Shown one piece after another: positions 5,951 through 10,457 of a DNA stretch of 10,457 bases. The stretch spans positions 1 through 10,457 of the forward strand of contig CADDYT010000193.1 of NCBI GenBank assembly GCA_902810755.1. The letters are read 5' to 3'. The DNA comes from Chloroflexota bacterium. GTDB lineage: Bacteria > Chloroflexota > Ktedonobacteria > Ktedonobacterales > Ktedonobacteraceae. The notes below the pieces were generated by a model. It worked only from the letters and a program-made list of their open reading frames with translations, did no database searches and was not told the origin of the DNA. Every line of letters starts with the position of its first letter. The first letter of the stretch is position 1. The translations under genes and the position numbers were made by a program.

Positions 5951-6916
5951 CTATATAACCATACTTCTATGCAGAAAGAACGTTTCCAGCGCCTCCATTA
6001 CCGTATCCACCGCGAGTTGTTCCATGCAATGGGGAGGCATCGAGCGCACCACCTTCACCGTTGGCCCCAACGGTCGCCAGTTCGCCGGATCGCTCGGCCC
6101 GAAGATGGCAACGGTGGGGACGCCAAGCATCGCCGCCAGATGGGTAATGCCAGAATCATTGCCGATGTAACATTTGCACTGTAACAGTTGCCGCGCCACA
6201 TCCAGCAAGGGAGCCTCTACCAGCGTGTGCAGCAGGTTCTTGCCATAACGGGGAGCCAGCGCATCCAACAGCGTTGCCAGTCGCTCATAGTCTGCCGGGC
6301 CTGCCAGCAGCAGAACAGGCTGCCCCCGCGCGCACAGCCGATCGATGAGCGAGCGGAAATGGTCAGGCGGCCAGCACTTATTCGCGCCCGCGCTGCCCGG
6401 GTGGACGGCGATGGGCGCGCAATCGCCGTGAGAGATAAAACCATCAGGGTCTGGCGACGCCGGAGTAATACGTGTGGGCGGCGCAAAAGGGGCTGTGACA
6501 TCGATGGGCGGCAGGCCAACCGTTTCCGCCATATAGACGACGCGGTGCAGGTGTTGTTTCTCCTGCGGCGGGCGGCTCGGCGTGACGATAATGGATGGAA
6601 TGCCAGCCGCCAGCAGGTTTTGCCGCACGATGTCGGCGGGGTCGGAGAGCCAGCAGATAGCGCGCTCTGTCTGCCGCAGCAGGGATTGCAGGCGGGGCGC
6701 CTTTATGCCCTCAGAAGAAAACAGTTCGCTCCAGACAGGAGCATCGTAATCTTCTACCGCCTCTGCCAGCCCGAAGGCCTGCGCCAGCGGCAAAATGGCC
6801 GCGTTGCCCACCAGCGTCACGTGGGGTTGCGTATCCTGCTCGCGCAACCGTTGAATGACCGCGAGGGTCAGAAGTGAATCCCCGATAGCGCCGGGACGAA
6901 TAATCAGGGTATGCAA
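5951..6916 (-). CDS. family 9 glycosyltransferase (heptosyltransferase-like)
   Basis: GT9 enzymes transfer a sugar, classically heptose from an ADP-sugar, onto a surface glycan. The 321-aa protein has the GT-B plan. The N-terminal motif IIRPGAIGDSLLTLAVIQRL (5-24) carries the presumed catalytic D13. The second half has VHPGSAGANKCWP (171-183), whose K180 is expected to bind phosphate, and GNDSGITHLAAMLGVPTVAIFG (252-273), the nucleotide-sugar motif with D254. The start is TTG, the first possible start after an in-frame TGA. AAGGA at 6927-6931 lies ten bases upstream, a little far. It follows the four-TM gene by 32 bp. Chloroflexota as a rule lack classical LPS, so the acceptor is more likely another wall or capsule glycan; the true sugar is unknown. 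Confidence 0.92.
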   Translation of the reverse strand: MHTLIIRPGAIGDSLLTLAVIQRLREQDTQPHVTLVGNAAILPLAQAFGLAEAVEDYDAPVWSELFSSEGIKAPRLQSLLRQTERAICWLSDPADIVRQNLLAAGIPSIIVTPSRPPQEKQHLHRVVYMAETVGLPPIDVTAPFAPPTRITPASPDPDGFISHGDCAPIAVHPGSAGANKCWPPDHFRSLIDRLCARGQPVLLLAGPADYERLATLLDALAPRYGKNLLHTLVEAPLLDVARQLLQCKCYIGNDSGITHLAAMLGVPTVAIFGPSDPANWRPLGPTVKVVRSMPPHCMEQLAVDTVMEALETFFLHRSMVI

Positions 6917-6948
6917 GCGTTTCTTTTCCTTTCATCGCTGAAGATGTG

Positions 6949-7317
6949 CTACCACTTCCGTGCCAGTGATAACACCTCTATCACGACGGCAGCCACCAGA
7001 ATGACGATGGCGGCGAAAATATTCCAGCTATGCAACGCGCGCAGCAGTAAATTGAGGACGACGCACAGGGCCAGCAGCGCGCCCTGGCGCAAAGCATGGC
7101 GCACATTCGGGCGATACTGCCGTACAGTAAGGAAGCGCGCGCTGAAAGCATAGGCCAGAGGAGCAATCGTACAGGTCAGGGCGATGCCCAGGATGAGAAA
7201 GAAAATGACGAAGGCCAGGGTGGAGTCCGGCGGCACAAAGCGTGTGAATAGTAGCAAACCGCCCCATGCCAGCAGGGCCAGCAGCAGCAATAAATAGAGC
7301 GCCGTTCGATTCGTCAT
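6949..7317 (-). CDS. small four-helix membrane protein upstream of GT9
   Basis: The 122-aa product is almost entirely membrane-embedded, with helices at about 6-25, 32-57, 77-95 and 98-118. The one large polar segment, RFLTVRQYRPNVRHALRQG (61-79), joins helices 2 and 3 and is strongly basic, so it should face the cytoplasm. I recall similar proteins beside glycosyltransferases in Chloroflexota but know no function. An upstream ATG at 7420-7422 would add 35 polar residues. I prefer the ATG at 7315-7317 because the added part is unlike a membrane protein leader, but neither start has a strong Shine-Dalgarno. The 130-bp gap after herA shows no convincing promoter. The GT9 gene starts 32 bp downstream, so the two are probably co-transcribed. 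Confidence 0.8.
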   Translation of the reverse strand: MTNRTALYLLLLLALLAWGGLLLFTRFVPPDSTLAFVIFFLILGIALTCTIAPLAYAFSARFLTVRQYRPNVRHALRQGALLALCVVLNLLLRALHSWNIFAAIVILVAAVVIEVLSLARKW

Positions 7318-7447
7318 CTGTCGCGTCTTCAGCTTTCTCTCCCTCCCGGTGCCTTTGCAACTGGCTTTTGTGGGTCTGGTGGTATACTTCCCCTGTCGGA
7401 AAATGGCAGAAACCGGTTCCATTCACTCGCTGCTTGCGAGATGGAAA

Positions 7448-9244
7448 CTACCGCAGCAACTGGAACCCCTTATTATTGTTATTCAGAGGGGCTTCGCTGC
7501 GTTTGCGGCTCTCCTGCGATTCGGGACTGAAATATTTCTGCCAGATGTCCGGCGCGTCCTTGCTTTCGCCGCCGTGCGGGGTAATGCGCGTGCCGACGCG
7601 GCAGATAATGGGCGTGTTGACGGCGGCTCCCGCCACAATCACCTGTCCCTTCGAGAGCGCGGGCAGGTTATCCAGCAGGTCGCGGCCCACGCCCTCGATG
7701 GCCGCCGCCACGCTCTTCTGGTCGATCTCGTTGACGATGCGCATGATGCACTGCGTCTGGCACTGGCTCAGCACGTCCGCGTCCAGCTTGCCCGGGCGCT
7801 GGCTGATGAGGCCAACTCCTATACCAAACTTCCGTCCCTCAGCCAGCACCTGCTTAAGGATGGCGGTGGAGACGACCTCGGTGCCGCCGGGGGCGAAGTG
7901 ATGCGCCTCTTCCAGCAGCACAAAGACGGGGTAGGGCAGGTAGGACTCGCCGGAATGCACTTTGCCGCGCTCCGTCTGCATGCGCGCCTGGTAGAGACGG
8001 CGCAGCAGTGTCGCCACCACCACCTGCTGGTCGCGCTCATCGATATCGTTGAGTTGCAGCACCGTACACTGTCCCGGCTTGAAAATTTCGGGCAGATCGA
8101 GATGCTGCACATCATCGAAGGTGAAGCTGTCGACGAACCGCTGCTCGATACGCCAGGAGAGCGCGTGGACGGTGCTGGAATCGTCGGCGCCCTCGCTGTC
8201 CTCGTCGCCCTTCTGCTTCGCCACCGAGCGAATAGCCTGTTTCAAATCCTCCGCGCTCCACGGCGCGCCGCGCTTCGTCTCGCCAACCTTGCGTAGCGCC
8301 CGGCTCAGCAGGTGCTGCTGCTTCTCCGTCATTTCTGGCAGCAGGTGACGCATATCGCCCATGTTCAGCGTCGAGAGCCGCACCTTCACCTGATCTGGCC
8401 GGTAGACCTTCACCTGCGCCCGGTAGCTGCCACGCACAACCCCGTCGGGCTGCGCAGCAAACTCGGCAAAGTTGGCGATCTCCTCCAGCGTGCCATATTC
8501 GCCGTGCGGGTCAACGATCAGCACGCAGGCTTTGTTGTGCGGCTTCATCAATTCTTCGATGATGACGCTGGCGAGATAGCTTTTGCCCGCGCCCGTGCTG
8601 GCGATAATCGCCATGTGCGTGCTGACGATATCTTTGACCGAAAGCACAATGGGAACGGCATCCGGCGGGCGCGTCAGCAGGGAGCCGATGGTGGCCGAGC
8701 CGGGCTGCCCCGGCTGCCTGCGACAGAGAATATAGGAGAGCATCTCATCATCGGCCAGGAAAATCTGTTTGCCCGACTGCGGCGGAATCCAGGGATTGAT
8801 GAACGAGCCGGTGAAGCGTTCGTAATAGCCCATGATGGAGACGTGCAATTCAAACAGTTCGTTGGCGCGAGCATCATAGCCGACCATCGCCGCCACCTGC
8901 GCGGGCGCGATCTCCGGCTCCGCCAGGAACGTATCCGGGTAGAGTTGCAGCGGCACGCGCTTGATAATGCGCCCCAGCACCCGCCTCGTCGCCATCGCCG
9001 GAGTCGCCCCGTTGACGCCCGGCTCCCCCATCTCGCCAGCTTCGCCAACCTCTCCGGCTTCCACCGGCTCGATCAGTTCATAATAGACATACTCGCCATT
9101 CTTCAACACCTGCTCATCATCGCGCGAGACAAAGGTATATTCATGCGTGGACTCGCCTGGCCCCTTTGTAATGCCCACCGGCTTGCGTGGCGTGCGTGCA
9201 GGGGACGCTGTGGGTATGGATGTAATGTGCTGTGCCTCAGCCAT
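7448..9244 (-). CDS. herA: HerA-type DNA translocase ATPase with HAS-barrel
   Basis: HerA proteins are hexameric FtsK/HerA-superfamily ATPases that pump double-stranded DNA. In archaea they act with the nuclease NurA in end resection, and related forms work in bacterial defence. The 598-aa product has an N-terminal beta-rich region fitting a HAS-barrel (about 35-165). The RecA-like core has Walker A ASTGAGKS (215-222), the DPHGEY motif (245-250), Walker B VFVLLEEAHHFAP (440-452) with E445/E446, and the sensor region GLISQRPGKL (478-487). The core is split by a helical insert (about 295-360) with an acidic loop. Residues 62-76 are a Gly/Glu-rich repeat inside the HAS-barrel region. The tail (573-598) is polar with four Asn in a row. 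AAGGAG at 9253-9258, overlapping the upstream stop, lies eight bases before the ATG. It follows the HAS-barrel gene by 12 bp. Confidence 0.9.
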   Translation of the reverse strand: MAEAQHITSIPTASPARTPRKPVGITKGPGESTHEYTFVSRDDEQVLKNGEYVYYELIEPVEAGEVGEAGEMGEPGVNGATPAMATRRVLGRIIKRVPLQLYPDTFLAEPEIAPAQVAAMVGYDARANELFELHVSIMGYYERFTGSFINPWIPPQSGKQIFLADDEMLSYILCRRQPGQPGSATIGSLLTRPPDAVPIVLSVKDIVSTHMAIIASTGAGKSYLASVIIEELMKPHNKACVLIVDPHGEYGTLEEIANFAEFAAQPDGVVRGSYRAQVKVYRPDQVKVRLSTLNMGDMRHLLPEMTEKQQHLLSRALRKVGETKRGAPWSAEDLKQAIRSVAKQKGDEDSEGADDSSTVHALSWRIEQRFVDSFTFDDVQHLDLPEIFKPGQCTVLQLNDIDERDQQVVVATLLRRLYQARMQTERGKVHSGESYLPYPVFVLLEEAHHFAPGGTEVVSTAILKQVLAEGRKFGIGVGLISQRPGKLDADVLSQCQTQCIMRIVNEIDQKSVAAAIEGVGRDLLDNLPALSKGQVIVAGAAVNTPIICRVGTRITPHGGESKDAPDIWQKYFSPESQESRKRSEAPLNNNNKGFQLLR

Positions 9245-9256
9245 GAACTCGTCTCC

Positions 9257-9961
9257 TTATCCCGTCGACTCCACTTTCAGCTTCCAGGCGAAATTACGCT
9301 TGACGATTGAGAGCAGGGCGTGATTCTGGGGGAAAAGCGCCTCCAGTTGCTCGATGATGCGCAGCGTGACCATCGGCAGCAGACTGTTGCGCTGGGCGAT
9401 GATATGCGGCAGATAGCCCATGTGCAGGTAGGGCGTCCGATTGCCGGGGCCACCGGCGGCGGTATCGGCAAAGAAATGGAAGGCGCGCACCTCCTCGTCG
9501 CTCATCGTCTCTATCTCGCTATCCAGTTCGAGCGAGAGCAATGGCACGCCATGCATCACCGAAAGCAGTTCTGTCTTGCCGCCGGGCAATGGGCGCTGCT
9601 CAATCATGCCCAGAATCATCACATAGATCAGCACCGCCCGCTCCGTAATATAGTCGGGCGAGAACAGTTCCACCTGCGCCTCGTTGGACAGGCGCGGCCC
9701 CAGCACGCCATAGGCCGGATTCTGCAAAATCGTATCGTAGATCACCCCGACGGCATACGTCACCGGCTCCTGGCTCTTGCCCAGCACGCGGTTCAAATCC
9801 TCGTCGGGGTCATCCGCCTGCGCCGAGCGAATGGAGACGCGCACGAAGCGGCCAAACGCATAATCCGCCGGCACCGGCTCCACCTCAACCTCTCGCGGCC
9901 CATAAATCTGGCAGACATAATTGATATGCGAGTCAGACTTGACGATCTTCCCGATGAACAT
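9257..9961 (-). CDS. stand-alone HAS-barrel-like protein paired with HerA
   Basis: The 234-aa product resembles the N-terminal HAS-barrel of HerA ATPases but has no Walker motifs. Typical stretches are FIGKIVKSDSHINYVCQIYG near the start, DYAFGRFVRVSIRS at about 33-46 and VGVIYDTILQNPAYGVLGPR at about 71-90, then FSPDYITERAVLIYVMILG. The second half (about 150-234) is helical, with IAQRNSLLPMVTLRIIEQLE and KRNFAWKLKVEST, and I cannot assign it. I start it at ATG 9959-9961 because GGAG lies six bases upstream. A TTG seven codons earlier is in frame but lacks one. HerA's ribosome site overlaps this gene's stop, so the two are surely one transcript. A role as adaptor or non-catalytic partner of HerA is inferred. 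It does not look like NurA. Confidence 0.75.
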   Translation of the reverse strand: MFIGKIVKSDSHINYVCQIYGPREVEVEPVPADYAFGRFVRVSIRSAQADDPDEDLNRVLGKSQEPVTYAVGVIYDTILQNPAYGVLGPRLSNEAQVELFSPDYITERAVLIYVMILGMIEQRPLPGGKTELLSVMHGVPLLSLELDSEIETMSDEEVRAFHFFADTAAGGPGNRTPYLHMGYLPHIIAQRNSLLPMVTLRIIEQLEALFPQNHALLSIVKRNFAWKLKVESTG

Positions 9962-9967
9962 CCACAA

Positions 9968-9971
9968 CTCC
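9968..9971 (-). promoter_or_regulatory. Shine-Dalgarno that fixes the HAS-barrel gene start
   Basis: GGAG on the minus strand, six bases before the ATG at 9959-9961. It favours this ATG over the in-frame TTG at 9980-9982, whose upstream sequence is T-rich with no purine motif. Confidence 0.6.
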
Positions 9972-10026
9972 AGGTCTTTCAAGCAACAAAAATACGCAAT
10001 GGGTACGCAACGCTCCTCGCACAGCC

Positions 10027-10055
10027 ATTGTAATCGTACCGGCCAATAAAAACAA
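10027..10055 (-). promoter_or_regulatory. possible promoter of the HAS-barrel/herA operon
   Basis: On the minus strand TTGTTT (10050-10055) is followed by a 17-bp spacer and TACAAT (10027-10032, five of six -10 bases). It would give a leader of about 60 nt. The -35 keeps only the TTG of the consensus. A rival -10, TATAGT, lies further upstream with an equally weak -35. The rest of the gap 9962-10118 shows nothing else I can support. Confidence 0.4.
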
Positions 10056-10118
10056 GTACCCGGTCAAAAACTACTATACTCTGGTATTTCTTATGGAGAA
10101 GCAAGAAGGCGGAAATGA

Positions 10119-10244
10119 TTACAACACCTTCACCAGTTTGACATCCTCTTCCTGGAAGCCGAGGTGCCGGTAGAAGCCGCGCGCCCGCGTATTCGCCGCA
10201 CCGGTATCCAGCGAGAGGAAGCCGTAGCCCCAGAAGCGTTCACT
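10119..10244 (-). pseudogene. 3' remnant of a GNAT N-acetyltransferase
   Basis: Only the last 41 codons remain. The protein reads SERFWGYGFLSLDTGAANTR, then ARGFYRHLGFQEEDVKLVKVL, and ends at TAA (10119-10121). The N-T-R-A-R-x-F-Y-x-x-L-G-F pattern is the conserved C-terminal part of GNAT enzymes, which acetylate amines using acetyl-CoA. The acetyl-CoA-binding motif and everything upstream are missing. The frame meets TGA at 10245-10247, exactly where the inverted-repeat region begins, and no start codon remains. The gene was therefore cut by an insertion or deletion involving the repeats. The missing 5' part could lie beyond the right edge of the window. Confidence 0.8.
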
Positions 10245-10255
10245 TCAGGCCGCCC

Positions 10256-10354
10256 GCAGGCCACCCGCAAGGGGTGGCCCTACTCTCCACGGGTGACTCG
10301 TGTCGCCTGGAAAGGAGTTGTGTAGAGTAGGGCCACCCCTTGCGGGTGGCCTGC
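10256..10354. repeat. perfect 31-bp inverted repeat with 37-nt spacer
   Basis: Arms 10256-10286 and 10324-10354 are identical inverted copies, 31 of 31. Each arm is also a hairpin on its own, with stem GGCCACCC/GGGTGGCC and a five-base loop, so the DNA can form either one long stem or a pair of small ones. Just outside the left arm, the 11-bp unit 10248-10258 recurs at 10259-10269 with one change, similar to the duplication seen at 4961-5000. The arms end in CCCTACTCT, echoing the CCCCTAC end of the 28-nt hairpin family. A decayed copy of one arm is at 1-25. Confidence 0.85.
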
Positions 10355-10365
10355 CGGTGGGTGAC

Positions 10366-10457
10366 CTGCCGCTCAACCCCGGCACATTGCTGCCGCTCAA
10401 CCCCGGCACATTGCTGCCGCTCAACCCCGGCACATTGCTGCCGCTCAACCCCGGCAC
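10366..10457. repeat. 24-bp tandem repeat array, running off the right edge
   Basis: Three full units (10366-10389, 10390-10413, 10414-10437) and 20 bases of a fourth (10438-10457) are identical. Each unit begins CTGCCGCTCAACCC and contains TGCCG and CGGCA as 5-bp inverted stems around an 8-base loop. The period is a multiple of three, so frames stay open; on the minus strand it would read as repeats of NVPGLSGS. There are no spacers, so it is not a CRISPR array. A variable-number tandem repeat is the simplest reading. Confidence 0.85.

Noticed and set aside
7426..7440. Small hairpin CTCGC/GCGAG eight bases after the herA stop, as a terminator
   Set aside because: The stem is only five pairs with no T-run after it, so chance is likely. 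The 130-bp gap holds no convincing promoter either.
7349..9310. Two long plus-strand open frames opposite herA (315 and 332 codons)
   Set aside because: They are antisense to a well-supported gene, rich in Arg, His and Gln as expected from GC-biased codons read backwards, and show no recognisable motif.
9257..9961. NurA nuclease as the HerA partner
   Set aside because: I see no NurA-like catalytic acidic motifs. The sequence matches the HAS-barrel pattern better.
10245..10457. Minus-strand open frame with NVPGLSGS repeats followed by Gly/Pro-rich sequence
   Set aside because: It is made entirely of the 24-bp tandem array and the inverted repeat. It has no start context within the window and ends where the GNAT remnant begins, so it is an open frame by repeat periodicity.
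10366..10457. CRISPR array
   Set aside because: The units are contiguous identical 24-mers with no spacers, and no cas gene is present.

Overview
The window looks like chromosomal DNA of a Chloroflexota bacterium, most likely class Ktedonobacteria. I base this on recalled family resemblance, not a search: a lengthened YchF, a HerA ATPase beside a stand-alone HAS-barrel-like protein, a GT9 glycosyltransferase beside a small four-helix membrane protein, two single-pass proteins with Pro/Thr-rich stalks, and many small hairpin repeats between genes. Genus is not determinable. I see no rRNA, tRNA, CRISPR array, transposase or phage gene.

Layout. 1-336: gene-free and repeat-rich, with part of a dispersed repeat at the left edge and an inverted-repeat element that encloses a second hairpin repeat. 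337-1509 (+): YchF, the only plus-strand gene, convergent with its neighbour. 1542-4756 (-): an operon read right to left as MoxR ATPase, DUF58 protein, unknown single-pass membrane protein. The first two overlap by one base (TAATG), and a good promoter lies ahead of moxR. 4853-5017: a nested inverted repeat fills the gap. 5017-5868 (-): a second single-pass protein with a Pro/Thr stalk and an outer beta domain, with its own promoter and strong Shine-Dalgarno. 5951-7317 (-): four-TM protein followed by a GT9 glycosyltransferase. 7448-9961 (-): HAS-barrel-like protein then HerA, 12 bp apart. 10119-10457: the 3' remnant of a GNAT acetyltransferase, cut off by a perfect 31-bp inverted repeat and then a 24-bp tandem array running off the right edge.

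How the genes fit together. MoxR and DUF58 form a common chaperone-like envelope pair, and the third gene is probably its extracytoplasmic partner or client. HerA and the HAS-barrel protein probably form a DNA-translocating or end-processing assembly; no NurA nuclease is visible. GT9 and the four-TM protein probably act in cell-surface glycan synthesis.

The least explained material is between genes. One 28-nt hairpin repeat occurs three times with paired base changes in its stem. Another repeat has conserved tandem G-A mismatches. Both window edges fall in repeats, which fits a contig broken at repeats. I found no clear new defence or biosynthetic system. The HAS-barrel/HerA pair and the MoxR-DUF58-unknown operon are the best candidates for undescribed protein function.
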